Shown: in pieces, positions 22,441 to 32,003 of the stretch
How the letters are laid out: each line of letters opens with the position of its first letter
Position numbering within the stretch: the stretch's first letter is position 1
NCBI GenBank assembly: GCA_945862355.1
Contig: CAMAYR010000021.1
Location: 1 to 35,706 of the forward strand
Length of the DNA: 35,706 bases
Source: Devosia equisanguinis
GTDB taxonomy: Bacteria; Pseudomonadota; Alphaproteobacteria; Rhizobiales; Hyphomicrobiaceae
Direction of reading: 5' to 3'
Translations under genes and position numbers: made by a program
The notes under the pieces: generated by a model
Seen by the model: only the letters and a program-made list of their open reading frames with translations
The model's database searches: none
What the model was told of the DNA's origin: nothing

Positions 22441-23811
22441 TTAGGTCGGCCACGGCTCGGCATGGCCGACGACGCGAACGATCTCTAAAATTCCCTGTCG
22501 CACCGCGCGCTCGAACGCATCGACATGCTCGTGCACGTCCGCTATCGAGCGATCCCCATCGACGTGACAATGATAATTGACCACCAGCCCGCCGTGTACG
22601 CGGCGTGCGCGAACGTCGTGGATGTCCCCAATGACGGTGCTGGAGCTTGCGATGATCCGCAGCGCATCACCGATTCGCGCGATCTCGTCGGCCGGCACGT
22701 CGATCCCTTCCAGCGCGTGCATCTCGAGTGGCTCGAGATGAACTTCGACCTCCACACCCGAGCCGAGTTCGCCCTCGATTTCCCGCTCCAGCTCCGAGGC
22801 GATCGCGTGGCCCTCGCGCAATCCCATCTGCCCGTCCACCTCGAGGTCGAGGCTGACCGACAGGCTGTCGTCGAGCCGCTGGATCGTGATGTGGTGGACG
22901 GGCCGGCGCATCAGCGACGCGACATGGAGAATTCGCTCCATGAGCGTCTCGTCGTCGAGCGCAACCGGCGACGTGGTCACGACGACCGAGGCACCCGCAT
23001 ACTCGGCGTGCAGCGCCGCTGTAATGTCGCTTCGGATCTGGCTGACCCTATCGAGCGGCAATGTTCGCGCGACACTGATGGCCACCTCTGCGAAAACCTC
23101 CGGTCCAACCGCGCGTACCCGCACGCCCTCGACGTGAGCGACGCCTGGAACGTCCCCCGTAATCTCCCTCACCCGCTCTGACAAGCCGTGCGGAACCGCA
23201 TCCATCAGCGTATCGATGGTTCGCTTTCCCAGCCGATAGCCGGCGATACCGATGAAGACTGAAACGCCGATTGCCGCGAGAAGATCGCCCTGATGATAGC
23301 CGAAACCGGCAGCGACCAGCCCCAGAAGAACGAGCGTCGAGCTGACGAGATCGGAGGAGAAATGCAGCGCGTCGGCCTCCAATGCCTGGCTGCCCGTCTC
23401 CTTTGCGATCCTGTTCAGCGTATACGAGCGCACGATGTCGACGACGATCGAGATCGCCAGTACGACGAATGCGACGATGGAAGCCGGCACCTCATGCGCG
23501 CCTTTCCACAGTCGCGAGATCGCCTCGGCCCCCACGTAAGCCGCGACCACGAACAACAGCGCTGTCTCGATCAGTGCCGCGACCGCCTCGACCTTGCCGT
23601 GACCGTAGGGATGGCGCTCGTCCGCCGGCTTGGCACTGATGCGCACGGCGAACCACGTCAGTATGGTCGCACCGACATCGAGCAGTGCATGCAATGCGTC
23701 CGACAGCATCGCAAGGCTGCCGCTGACACTCGCCGCGAATAGCTTTGCCGCCGCAAGCCCCGCACTCGCGAGAATGGAATTGAAAGCTGCTTTTTCCTTT
23801 ATGTCGGACAT
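22441..23811 (-). CDS. cation diffusion facilitator (CDF) family metal transporter
   Basis: A 456-residue CDF exporter, longer than the usual 300 residues. Six membrane helices occupy about 10-200. The transport site is visible as Asp38, His41 and Asp45 in TM2 (LSDALHALLD) and His150 and Asp154 in TM5 (EADALHFSSDLVSS). The cytosolic signature DERHPYGHGKVE is at 64-75. The C-terminal part seems to contain three successive ferredoxin-like modules (about 208-290, 294-377 and 378-456), where one is standard. It exports Zn(II), Fe(II) or another divalent cation by proton antiport; the D/H pattern favours zinc or a related ion but does not settle it. ATG 23811 opens with the family-like MSDIKEKAAFNSI. 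No metal regulator gene is adjacent. Confidence 0.92.
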   Translation of the reverse strand: MSDIKEKAAFNSILASAGLAAAKLFAASVSGSLAMLSDALHALLDVGATILTWFAVRISAKPADERHPYGHGKVEAVAALIETALLFVVAAYVGAEAISRLWKGAHEVPASIVAFVVLAISIVVDIVRSYTLNRIAKETGSQALEADALHFSSDLVSSTLVLLGLVAAGFGYHQGDLLAAIGVSVFIGIAGYRLGKRTIDTLMDAVPHGLSERVREITGDVPGVAHVEGVRVRAVGPEVFAEVAISVARTLPLDRVSQIRSDITAALHAEYAGASVVVTTSPVALDDETLMERILHVASLMRRPVHHITIQRLDDSLSVSLDLEVDGQMGLREGHAIASELEREIEGELGSGVEVEVHLEPLEMHALEGIDVPADEIARIGDALRIIASSSTVIGDIHDVRARRVHGGLVVNYHCHVDGDRSIADVHEHVDAFERAVRQGILEIVRVVGHAEPWPT

Positions 23812-24184
23812 GGCACCGGATCATAGAGGGGCGCGCGTCGTGCTCGATGCGCGAACTCTTACAGGTGCAGCAATTGACACGCACGCGCGTGCCCGGCCAC
23901 CCGGTATTCTCAAGGCACATCGACGCGGGCTGCAGCCCGTAACGAATTTCGCGATCACCACGCCACTTTATCACCCGGTCTCTCCGCGCGGCCATCGAGG
24001 CTCAAATCCTCGACGTCACCCCCGCGAAGGCGGACCGATCACGGCCCCGAAATTTCTTGGCTTCTCTCCATTCGCAACGGCAGTCCGATGGCAAATTGTC
24101 GTGCGTGGCCCACATTCGCGGGCTATAATGGAAGTCGGATGATGAATACTGCGATGGCGGAGCCGTCACGGTCGGTAAGAAACA
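23812..24184. other. 373-base intergenic region with small palindromes
   Basis: No gene is seen between the CDF gene and the end of the 5-oxoprolinase gene. It holds GCACGCGCGTGC (23881-23892), a perfect 12-bp palindrome; CGGGCTGCAGCCCG (23926-23939), a perfect 14-bp palindrome; and CACCCCCGCGAAGGCGG near 24017, a short hairpin that looks like the degenerate intergenic palindromes common in Hyphomicrobiales. Confidence 0.5.
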
Positions 24185-27100
24185 TCAACCTGCCGTGCCG
24201 AAACCACCGCCCGTCGGGGTGACGATGATGATCGCCTCGCCGGGCTCGAGCGTGGTCTCGTCGCAACCTTCGAGCGGTTCGATCCTGCCGTCTTTGCGCC
24301 GCACGCTGTTGGCGCCGCACTGGCCCGGCTCGCCACCGTCGAGGCCATAGGGCCTGACCTTGCGCGAAGACGTGAGAAGCGCGCACTTCATGGTCTCGAG
24401 GAACCGGATGCGCCGCTCTACGCCGTCGCCGGCAGAATGCAGTCCCCGCCCTCCCGATCCGCGCCTGATCACGAAGCGCTCGAGCAGCACAGGAAAGCGA
24501 AGCTCGAGGATCTCCGGATCGGTCAATCGCGTGTTGGTCATGTGCGCGTGAACGGCCGCAACGCCGTCGAAGTCGGGACCGGCCGGCGTGCCCGAGCAGA
24601 TCGTCTCGTAGTATTGGTAGCGGGCATTGCCGAACGTCACGTTGTTCATCGTGCCTTGGCTCGGCCCCATCGCGCCGAGTGCCGCCATCAGTGCATTGAC
24701 CACCACCATGCTCGTCTCGACGTTGCCGGCAACAACGGCAGCAGGATAGCGTGGCGACAGCATCGAGCCTTCCGGCACAATGACACGCACGGGCTTCATA
24801 CAGCCTGCATTGAGCGGTATCGGCTGGTCGCACAACACGCGCAGGACATAGAGAACGGCAGCGCGAGCGACCGGCTCTGGAGCGTTGAAGTTGCTCGGCT
24901 GCATCGGGCTCGTGCCGGTGAAATCGAATGTCGCCTCGCGCGCCGCGTGGTCGACCCTCACCGCCACCTTGATGTGCGTGCCCTGGTCGGTCTCGATCGT
25001 GAACGCACCATCGCTCAGACGGTCGATCAGCGCGCGCACGCTCGCCTCTGCGTTGTCCTGCACGTGGCCCATGTAGGCGCGCACGACATCGAGGCCGAAG
25101 TGATCGACCATTCTCTTCAGCTCGGCCACACCCTTCGCGTTTGCCGCCACCTGTGCCTTGAGATCGGCGATATTCTTGTCGGGTGCGCGCGCTGGATGCT
25201 TCGCACCCGTGAGCAATCGCCGTGTCTCAACCTCGCGAAAGCGATCGGCCTCGACGAGCTTGAAGTTGTCGATGTAGACGCCTTCCTCGTCGATGTGCGT
25301 TGCCCGCGGCGTCATCGAGCCCGGCGTCAATCCGCCGATATCCTCGTGATGCCCGCGCGAGGCGACGTAGAACAGGATCTCGACGCCATCACCATCGAAC
25401 ACAGGCGTCACCACCGTGATGTCCGGTAGATGCGTACCGCCGTTGTACGGCGCATTGATCATGAAGACGTCACCTGGCCGAATATCGCCGGCGTTCTCGC
25501 GCGCAATCGTCTCCACCGCGCGATCCATGCTGCCCAGATGCACAGGGATGTGCGGCGCGTTGGCGACGAGTTGCGCCTTGGCATTGAAGATCGCGCAGGA
25601 GAAGTCCAGCCGCTCCTTGATGTTCACCGACTGCGAGGTGTTGCGCAGCGCCTCGCCCATCTGCTCGGCGATCGACATGAACAGATTGTTGAAAACCTCG
25701 AGCAGCACCGGGTCGGCCTTGGCGCCCGCCAACTCGCGCCGGCGCGCTTCAACGCGGCTGAGAACGAGATCGTTGCTCTGCGAGACCTCGAGCCGCCAGC
25801 CCGGCTCGACGATCACTGTCTGATGCGTCTCGATGACGAGCGCGGGGCCGGCGAGCTTCACTCCCGGCCCCAGCGCTTCGCGTTTCACCACCGGCGCTTC
25901 GTGCCAGGCTCCGGCTGAGAAGAAGCGTGTCACAACGCCGTCCGAGCTTTCCTGTCCGACATCTGGCGACACAGCGGGTATCGTGCCGGCGCCACTACGC
26001 GACGGGGTACTGTCGCCGGCCCCGGAAGGTATGTTGCCTTCGCCCACGAAAGCACCGCCGCCGACCGCCTCCACCTCGAGCATCGCGACCTGGACCGGCT
26101 TGTCCGGGCTGACGAATCCGAACAGCCGCTTGTGGATCTCCTCGAAGGCCGCCCGCATCCCGGTTTCAGCCCCGATCGGCACCGCGATCGCCGTATCGAC
26201 GCCTGCGTAGCGCAAATGGACCCGAACCGTGGTCTCGATGTCGCCGCGCACGACGCCTTGCGCGATCAGCTCTTCGACGCAGCCCCGCGTCATCGCATCC
26301 GCACTCGCGAGCAACGATCTCTCCGGCTCACCGGCCAGCGGCAACTCGAGCGACTGCTCGCGACTGACGCGCAGCTTTGCGAGCCCCATACCGTAGGCCG
26401 ACAACAGCCCCGAAAGCGGATGGATCAGCACCGTCTCCATGCCGAGCGTGTCGGCGATCATGCAGGCGTGCTGACCGCCGGCCGAGCCGAAACAACCCAG
26501 CGCATACTCCGTCACGTCGTAGCCGCGCTGCACGGAGATCTTCTTGATCGCATTCGCCATGTTCTCGACCGCGATACGCAGAAAGCCGTCGGCGACCTGC
26601 TCCGGCGTGCGGCCATCGCCGATCGCCGCCGCGATCTCCGCGAAACCTTCACGCACGCCGGCTTCGTCGAGCGGCTGATCGCCGTTGGGGCCGAAGATCG
26701 CGGGAAAATTGGCAGCGCTCAGCTTGCCGACCATCACGTTGGCGTCGGTGACGGTGAGCGGTCCACCACGCCGATAGCAGCGCGGTCCTGGATTGGCGCC
26801 TGCACTCTCAGGCCCGACGCGGAACCGATTATCCTCGAATTTCAGGATCGAACCGCCACCTGCGGCAACCGTGTGGATGCGCAGCATCGGCACGCGCATC
26901 CGCACGCCGGCAACCTCTGTCTCGAACGAGCGCTCGTACTCGCCGGCATAGTGCGACACGTCAGTCGACGTGCCGCCCATGTCGAAACCGATGACCTTGT
27001 CGAAGCCGGCGCGGTTAGCCGTCTCGGCAACCGCCACGACGCCGCCCGCCGGACCCGAGAGAATTGCATCGCGCCCCTGGAATTGGTCGGCAGCCTTCAA

Positions 27101-27871
27101 GCCACCGGAGGAGGCCATAAACATCACGCGCGCGGCGTTGGTGTCAGAGACTGAAAGACCGACAGCGGAGGAGCCGCCCCCGCCTAGCGCACCCGATACC
27201 TTCTCCACATAGCGGCGCAGGATCGGCGAAAGGTAGGCATCCGCGACCGTCGTGTCGCCGCGGCCGACGAGCTTGACGAGCGGGCTCACCTCATGGCTCG
27301 CCGACACCTGCGCAAACCCCATTTCACGCGCTAGACTTGCTGCCGCCCGCTCGTGCTCTGGATGCGCATAGGAATGCATCAGCACGATCGCGACGGCACG
27401 GATGCCCGCATCCAGCGCTGCCTGAAGATCGACGCGAAGCGCTGCCATGTCGAGAGCCGTCTCGATAGCGCCATCCGCGCGCACGCGCTCGCGCGCTTCG
27501 ACGACGCGTGTGTAAAGCATGTCCGGCTTGACGATCCGGCGCGCGAAGATGTCCGGCCGCGCCTGATAGCCGATCTCCAGTTGATCGGCGAGACCTTGCG
27601 TGATGACGAGCAGAGTCGGCTCGCCCTTGCGCTCTAGAAGCGCGTTGGTGGCGACCGTCGTACCCATCTTGACGGCCGCGATTCGCCCGGCCGGAATCGC
27701 TGCCCCCGACCCGACATCGAGAAACCGACGAATGCCCTCCAGCGCCGCATCGTCATAGACGCCCGGGTTCTCCGACAGCAACTTTCGCGCATGGAGCTTA
27801 CCGTCCGGATCGCGCGCGACGATATCCGTGAACGTGCCACCGCGGTCGATCCAGAACTGCCATAGAGTCAT
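24185..27871 (-). CDS. 5-oxoprolinase-type hydantoinase A/B fusion protein
   Basis: A 1228-residue fusion of the HyuA and HyuB halves, the architecture of ATP-dependent 5-oxoprolinase. ATG 27871 is chosen because the family starts with [20 protein letters not shown] and AAGG lies upstream; the frame stays open further upstream across the neighbouring 2Fe-2S gene, which is spurious. The HyuA half (about 1-690) has the acetate-kinase/Hsp70-like phosphate loops RGGTFTD and [16 protein letters not shown], plus [18 protein letters not shown]. The HyuB half (about 705-1228) begins [20 protein letters not shown] and contains [26 protein letters not shown] and [16 protein letters not shown]. The reaction in characterised members is ATP-driven opening of 5-oxo-L-proline to glutamate, or of hydantoins. 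Substrate here is open. It follows the short 2Fe-2S gene by 116 bases. Confidence 0.92.
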   Translation of the reverse strand: MTLWQFWIDRGGTFTDIVARDPDGKLHARKLLSENPGVYDDAALEGIRRFLDVGSGAAIPAGRIAAVKMGTTVATNALLERKGEPTLLVITQGLADQLEIGYQARPDIFARRIVKPDMLYTRVVEARERVRADGAIETALDMAALRVDLQAALDAGIRAVAIVLMHSYAHPEHERAAASLAREMGFAQVSASHEVSPLVKLVGRGDTTVADAYLSPILRRYVEKVSGALGGGGSSAVGLSVSDTNAARVMFMASSGGLKAADQFQGRDAILSGPAGGVVAVAETANRAGFDKVIGFDMGGTSTDVSHYAGEYERSFETEVAGVRMRVPMLRIHTVAAGGGSILKFEDNRFRVGPESAGANPGPRCYRRGGPLTVTDANVMVGKLSAANFPAIFGPNGDQPLDEAGVREGFAEIAAAIGDGRTPEQVADGFLRIAVENMANAIKKISVQRGYDVTEYALGCFGSAGGQHACMIADTLGMETVLIHPLSGLLSAYGMGLAKLRVSREQSLELPLAGEPERSLLASADAMTRGCVEELIAQGVVRGDIETTVRVHLRYAGVDTAIAVPIGAETGMRAAFEEIHKRLFGFVSPDKPVQVAMLEVEAVGGGAFVGEGNIPSGAGDSTPSRSGAGTIPAVSPDVGQESSDGVVTRFFSAGAWHEAPVVKREALGPGVKLAGPALVIETHQTVIVEPGWRLEVSQSNDLVLSRVEARRRELAGAKADPVLLEVFNNLFMSIAEQMGEALRNTSQSVNIKERLDFSCAIFNAKAQLVANAPHIPVHLGSMDRAVETIARENAGDIRPGDVFMINAPYNGGTHLPDITVVTPVFDGDGVEILFYVASRGHHEDIGGLTPGSMTPRATHIDEEGVYIDNFKLVEADRFREVETRRLLTGAKHPARAPDKNIADLKAQVAANAKGVAELKRMVDHFGLDVVRAYMGHVQDNAEASVRALIDRLSDGAFTIETDQGTHIKVAVRVDHAAREATFDFTGTSPMQPSNFNAPEPVARAAVLYVLRVLCDQPIPLNAGCMKPVRVIVPEGSMLSPRYPAAVVAGNVETSMVVVNALMAALGAMGPSQGTMNNVTFGNARYQYYETICSGTPAGPDFDGVAAVHAHMTNTRLTDPEILELRFPVLLERFVIRRGSGGRGLHSAGDGVERRIRFLETMKCALLTSSRKVRPYGLDGGEPGQCGANSVRRKDGRIEPLEGCDETTLEPGEAIIIVTPTGGGFGTAG

Positions 27872-27891
27872 GATTGGGCCTTGTACCGTGG

Positions 27892-27986
27892 CTGGGTCAA
27901 GCGAAGCGCGACCCTGCAATTCTCGACGCTCGGTGGACGCTCGGTGGACGCCGGGTTGCGCCCGCAGAATTGCGGGCTTGACCCAG
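27892..27986. repeat. Nested inverted-repeat element between the 2Fe-2S and 5-oxoprolinase genes
   Basis: Outer arms CTGGGTCAAGC (27892-27902) and GCTTGACCCAG (27976-27986) are a perfect 11-bp inverted repeat. Inner arms TGCAATTCT and AGAATTGCG also pair. The right side alone forms a hairpin, CCCGCA-GAAT-TGCGGG (27961-27976). An 11-base tandem duplication (GACGCTCGGTG) occupies 27925-27946 in the loop. The element fills almost exactly the space between the two genes. Confidence 0.8.
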
Positions 27987-27987
27987 A

Positions 27988-28335
27988 CTACGGTCGCTTC
28001 TTTCCGTGCAACCGCTCCGCGGGCGGTGCGATCTCCGTCACAAGGTCGCGCACCAGCGGCTTGTTCGAAAGCGGTGCAACACGGATCTCGCGCGGCTCGA
28101 GGCGAGCGAGGCAGGCATAGACCACCTCCCCGTCGACCTCCATCATGCATTCCTTGCACGCATTCGCGTTGAGACAGGAATAGCGAAATGCCAACGTCGG
28201 ATCCTTGTGCACGCGGATCCAGCGCAAGCCGTCGAGCACGGATTGCCCCGGCTCGAACGGCACCTCGAAGCTCTCGGGCTTCACCGCGCCGCTCTCGTCG
28301 CGGCGCTCGATCGTCAAACGGGCCGTATCGCTCAT
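27988..28335 (-). CDS. short 2Fe-2S ferredoxin-domain protein (fumarate reductase/SdhB N-domain-like)
   Basis: A 115-residue protein equivalent to only the N-terminal plant-ferredoxin domain of SdhB/FrdB. ATG 28335 overlaps the flavoprotein stop (ATGA), so the two are translationally coupled. Cluster ligands are Cys54, Cys60, Cys63 and Cys75 in [20 protein letters not shown] and the YACLARLE that follows. The spacing is C-x5-C-x2-C-x11-C, one residue longer in the first loop than the usual C-x4-C-x2-C. The 3Fe-4S/4Fe-4S C-terminal domain of normal SdhB (another 120 residues) is absent, and no membrane anchor subunit is nearby. It probably exchanges electrons with the adjacent flavoprotein and a soluble or unknown partner. 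Confidence 0.85.
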   Translation of the reverse strand: MSDTARLTIERRDESGAVKPESFEVPFEPGQSVLDGLRWIRVHKDPTLAFRYSCLNANACKECMMEVDGEVVYACLARLEPREIRVAPLSNKPLVRDLVTEIAPPAERLHGKKRP

Positions 28336-30038
28336 GCTGCCACCTTCTCGTCAGGAATGAGCGGGCCCTTCTCGATGACGGCGCGGCCACCTTCGAGCAC
28401 GACGACCTGGTTGCGCGTCCATTCCTCGACGAGACCGGGATAGTCGTCGCGCTGATGCGCCCCACGGCTCTCCGTGCGCAACAGCGCAGCCTCGGTGACG
28501 ACCCGCGCGACGAGCAGCATGTTGCGCAGATCGAACCAGTCGAGCCTCGCCATGTCGTAGGCGTTCGGCACGCCGACAGGAACCGCGCCGAGTTGCCTGT
28601 CGAGCGCGCCGATCCCCTCGATCGCCCTTTGCAGCCCCGCTTCCGTTCGGAACGGGCCGACATCCTCCCACATCAGGCTTTGCAGCCGGGCGAGCATCGC
28701 AGCCGTGTTGACCTCTCGCGCGCTTGCCCCCGTTGCCTCCACGAGCGCGAGGCTCGCTGCGGCATCCGCCGGATCGAACGCAGCACCGCCTCCCAAGACC
28801 TCCAGCGCCGTGCGGCCTGCCTGCCGCCCGAACACCAGCGCCTCCGTGATGGCGTTGCCCGAAAGCCGGTTTGCCCCGTTCGCCCCGCCGACGGCCTCGC
28901 CGGCCGCCAGCAATTGCGGCACGCCCGTCGCCATCGCAGCGTCCACGGCGATGCCGCCCATGTGGTAGTGCGCGATCGGCGCCACTTCCACCGCCTGCTT
29001 GGTCAGGTCGATGCCGTTGGTCGTCAGCTTGTCGATCACCGGACCGAACGCCGCTTTGAGCTGCTCGACGGGAATATGCGTGAAGCTGAGATACGCGCCG
29101 CCGTGCGGGCTGCCGCGCCCCGCGGCCACCTCCTGCATGATCGCGTAGGTGGCATTGTCGCGCGTCACGACATACTTGCCGTCCTCCGGCGTGCCGTAGC
29201 GTCCGGTGAACTCCTCCATGTTGCCGTTGAGAAGCCGACCACCGAGCTTGTAGCGGAACGGGTCCCACATGATCGGATCCATGCCGATCATGCGCGGCGC
29301 GAGATGGCCGATCGGGAAGAACTGCACGAATTCCATGTCGATCAGCTTCGTGCCCGCACGCAGGCCGATCGCGTAGCCGTCCCCGCCCATGTTGCCGGAC
29401 GCGCTGTTGCGTGCGTAGAGCCGCGTCAGCCCGCCCGTGGCGATGATCGTCACTTTGGCGCCGATGGTGACGGCTTTTCCCGTCGTCACGTCGAGCGCCA
29501 CCGCCCCCGTGACGGGCGCGTGAGGCCCATTGCCCGCCCGCACGACGTCGATGATCATCAGGTCGCCGATGCGGCGCGCCCGCTCACGCTTGTGAAGCGC
29601 CGTGCGAAGCGTCTTCGATACCGCCGGCCCAGTATTGAGAAAGTCCACGTAGACGCAGCGCGGCCTGTCGTGTCCCGGCGCATGGGCCTGCGCGATGTGG
29701 CCGTCGCGGCGCGCCCAGCCGACCCCCCAGCCATCCATTTGACGGATGGCGTCGGGGCCTTCCTCGCACAGCAGACGAGCGAGTTCTGGCTTGCACAGAC
29801 CGCGCCCGGCGATCAGCGTGTCGCGATAGTGGTAGTGCCAGTCGTCGGGCGTCTCCTCGCCGACGGCAACGGCAACGGTCATCATCGCCATGATGGTGGC
29901 GCCGCCCCGCCCTATCAGGCTGCGGTCGGCGAGCAGGACGTTCGCCCCCCCGTCCGCCGCGGCGATCGCAGCCGACATGCCGGCCCCTCCCGCGCCTATC
30001 ACCAGCACGTCCGTCTCTAGATGTCGTCGCTCGGCCAT
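28332..30038 (-). CDS. FAD-dependent oxidoreductase, fumarate reductase/succinate dehydrogenase flavoprotein superfamily
   Basis: A 568-residue flavoprotein starting at ATG 30038 (ACGGA upstream). The FAD-binding [10 protein letters not shown] is at 15-24. The superfamily core includes [27 protein letters not shown], a TRDNATYAI stretch with the catalytic-type Arg293, [10 protein letters not shown] (357-366) and [20 protein letters not shown] with Arg391. Two differences from succinate dehydrogenase stand out. The covalent-FAD histidine region reads [10 protein letters not shown], with no His. The substrate motif FHPT reads FFPI (240-243), so the dicarboxylate-binding His and Thr are lost. 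It is therefore unlikely to be a plain succinate dehydrogenase or fumarate reductase. It heads an operon with a very short 2Fe-2S protein and a 5-oxoprolinase homologue. Substrate unknown. Confidence 0.88.
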   Translation of the reverse strand: MAERRHLETDVLVIGAGGAGMSAAIAAADGGANVLLADRSLIGRGGATIMAMMTVAVAVGEETPDDWHYHYRDTLIAGRGLCKPELARLLCEEGPDAIRQMDGWGVGWARRDGHIAQAHAPGHDRPRCVYVDFLNTGPAVSKTLRTALHKRERARRIGDLMIIDVVRAGNGPHAPVTGAVALDVTTGKAVTIGAKVTIIATGGLTRLYARNSASGNMGGDGYAIGLRAGTKLIDMEFVQFFPIGHLAPRMIGMDPIMWDPFRYKLGGRLLNGNMEEFTGRYGTPEDGKYVVTRDNATYAIMQEVAAGRGSPHGGAYLSFTHIPVEQLKAAFGPVIDKLTTNGIDLTKQAVEVAPIAHYHMGGIAVDAAMATGVPQLLAAGEAVGGANGANRLSGNAITEALVFGRQAGRTALEVLGGGAAFDPADAAASLALVEATGASAREVNTAAMLARLQSLMWEDVGPFRTEAGLQRAIEGIGALDRQLGAVPVGVPNAYDMARLDWFDLRNMLLVARVVTEAALLRTESRGAHQRDDYPGLVEEWTRNQVVVLEGGRAVIEKGPLIPDEKVAA

Positions 30039-30144
30039 GAATTTCCGTCCGCGTCCAGAACCTGAAAAAAGCGAAGCTAACCTATGAGACCGACCGGTGC
30101 CATCGTGCTGGGTTGACGCAGCCCGGATCGGCGCGCCCTCGACC

Positions 30145-30158
30145 GGCGGCAGTCCGCC
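30145..30158 (-). terminator. Small GC hairpin at the end of the ABC-F gene
   Basis: GGCGG and CCGCC pair around a 4-base loop directly after the ABC-F stop codon. No T-run follows, so it is at best a weak or Rho-assisted terminator. Confidence 0.25.
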
Positions 30159-31994
30159 TCAATTCTCGATCTCCTCGCGCAGAAGCTCCAGCTCGAGCCA
30201 CTGCTCCTCGGCAACCGAAAGCTCCCTCTGTGCAGCTCCAAGGCGCTCGGTCGCAGCGTTGAAAGCAGCCGGATCATGCGCGTAAAGCCCGCTGTCGCCC
30301 ACTTTGACCGACAGCACGGCCACCTCCTTCTCGAGCCGGGCAATGGTCTCGGGCAGCGTCTTGAGGGCATGAGCCTCCTTGAAGGACAGCTTTCGCTTCG
30401 ATTTGGTCGCATCCGGTCGAGTAGTTGCGCCCGCCGGCCTCACCCCCGTCCCCCCTGGGCTGCCCTGTAGCACCGAGGGAGCCATCACGGGCACGCCGAC
30501 GCCCGCGCCGCGTTGCGCGACCATATCCGAATAACCGCCCGCGTATTCGACCCACCGCCCCTCGCCCTCCGAGACGATCACCGACGTAGCCACCCGATCG
30601 AGAAAGTCACGGTCGTGGCTCACCAGAAGCAGCGTTCCCGTGTAGTCGGCGAGCAACTCCTCCAGCAGATCAAGCGTTTCCATATCGAGATCGTTGGTCG
30701 GCTCGTCGAGCACCAGCAGGTTCGACGGTTTGGAAAGCGCCTTGGCGAGCAGCAGCCGCGCCCGCTCGCCCCCCGAGAGCACCTTCACCGGACTGCGCGA
30801 CTGCTCGGGCAGGAACAGGAAGTCGGCCAGATAGCTGGCCACGTGTTTTCTCTGACCATTGATCTCGACGAAATCGCCGCGTCCCCCCGTCAACACGTCG
30901 GCCACGCGATCATCCGGATTGAGCGCCGCGCGCCGCTGATCGAGCGTGATCATCTCCACGTTGGTGCCGGAGCGCAGGACGCCCGCATCCGGCGCGAGTT
31001 GTCCCGTCAGAAGATTGAGCAGCGTCGTCTTGCCAGCACCGTTTGGTCCGACGAGGCCCACCCGGTCGCCCCGCCCGACGCGCGTGGAGAAGTCGGTCAC
31101 GATCGGTCTGCCGTCATAGCTCTTGGAGATGCCGACCACCTCCATCACCAGCTTGCCGGACTGGCTGGCCTCGCTGGCGTTCATCCGCACCTGGCCGGGC
31201 GCCTTCAGCCAGTTCTGGCGCTCCTCGCGCAGCTTATGGAGCTCGCCGACGCGCCGCATGTTCCGCTTGCGCCGCGCCGTGACGCCGCCGCCGTACATCC
31301 ATTCCAGCTCGCGCTCGATCTTGCGGTCGAGCTTGTGCCGCTCGATCTCGTCCTCCTCCAACAACTTGTCGCGCCACGCCTCGAAGTGGGCGAAGCCGCG
31401 GTCGAGTTGGCGCGTTCGCCCCCGATCGATCCATACGCACGACCGCGACAGGGCCTCGAGCATCCGCCGGTCGTGGCTGATGAGCACCATCGCCGACCGT
31501 AGCCCTTTGAGTATCCGCTCCAACCACTCGATGGTCGGCAAGTCGAGATGATTGGTCGGCTCGTCGAGCAGCAGCACCTCGGGCTCCGGCGCCAGCACGC
31601 GGGCGAGCGCCAGCCGACGAGCCTCGCCGCCCGACAGCAGTTGCGGCTCCGCGTCCGCCTCAAGACCGAGGTTTTCGAGCATCCGTCGCGCGGCGTAGCT
31701 GTCGTCGAGCGGACTGAGGCCGGCCTCGACGTAGTCGATCGCCGTCTCAAAACCGGCGAAGTCGGCTTCCTGGGGCAGATAGCGCACGCGGGCGCCGGGA
31801 TGCACGAACCGCTCGCCGCTGTCCGGCTCGACGAAGCCGGCCGCGATCTTGAGCAGCGTCGATTTTCCCGAGCCGTTACGGCCGACGAGGCATATGCGGT
31901 CGCCCGGCGCCACGGTGAGGCCGGCGCCGGTCAGCAGCGGGGTCCCCCCGAAGGTCAGATGGATGTCGTCGAGCTTGATGAGATGTGCGGCCAT
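30159..31994 (-). CDS. ABC-F family ATPase (Uup-like)
   Basis: A 611-residue soluble protein with two ABC ATPase domains and no membrane segments. First domain: Walker [10 protein letters not shown] (38-46), signature LSGGEARR, Walker [12 protein letters not shown], switch SHDRRML. Second domain: [29 protein letters not shown] and SHDRDFLD. All catalytic residues are intact. A linker of charged helices (about 215-285) joins the domains, and a C-terminal coiled coil (about 545-611) follows, the Uup arrangement. ABC-F proteins act on ribosomes, and Uup affects DNA repair and ribosome stalling. ATG 31994 lies 9 bases after the stop of the histidine-kinase-like gene on the same strand, so the two are probably co-transcribed. 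No antibiotic-resistance ABC-F subtype is indicated. Confidence 0.93.
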   Translation of the reverse strand: MAAHLIKLDDIHLTFGGTPLLTGAGLTVAPGDRICLVGRNGSGKSTLLKIAAGFVEPDSGERFVHPGARVRYLPQEADFAGFETAIDYVEAGLSPLDDSYAARRMLENLGLEADAEPQLLSGGEARRLALARVLAPEPEVLLLDEPTNHLDLPTIEWLERILKGLRSAMVLISHDRRMLEALSRSCVWIDRGRTRQLDRGFAHFEAWRDKLLEEDEIERHKLDRKIERELEWMYGGGVTARRKRNMRRVGELHKLREERQNWLKAPGQVRMNASEASQSGKLVMEVVGISKSYDGRPIVTDFSTRVGRGDRVGLVGPNGAGKTTLLNLLTGQLAPDAGVLRSGTNVEMITLDQRRAALNPDDRVADVLTGGRGDFVEINGQRKHVASYLADFLFLPEQSRSPVKVLSGGERARLLLAKALSKPSNLLVLDEPTNDLDMETLDLLEELLADYTGTLLLVSHDRDFLDRVATSVIVSEGEGRWVEYAGGYSDMVAQRGAGVGVPVMAPSVLQGSPGGTGVRPAGATTRPDATKSKRKLSFKEAHALKTLPETIARLEKEVAVLSVKVGDSGLYAHDPAAFNAATERLGAAQRELSVAEEQWLELELLREEIEN

Positions 31995-32003
31995 GCCCGG
32001 TGT

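Noticed and set aside
23996-24012. tRNA T-arm-like stem-loop (CGAGG, CTCAAAT, CCTCG)
   Set aside because: No acceptor stem, D-arm or anticodon arm could be found around it.
27872-28663. Upstream extension of the 5-oxoprolinase frame by 264 codons
   Set aside because: It runs antiparallel to nothing useful and overlaps the 2Fe-2S gene in another frame; the family N-terminus begins exactly at ATG 27871.
28188-30020. 610-codon plus-strand frame opposite the flavoprotein
   Set aside because: Antisense shadow of the flavoprotein and 2Fe-2S genes; no recognisable domain.
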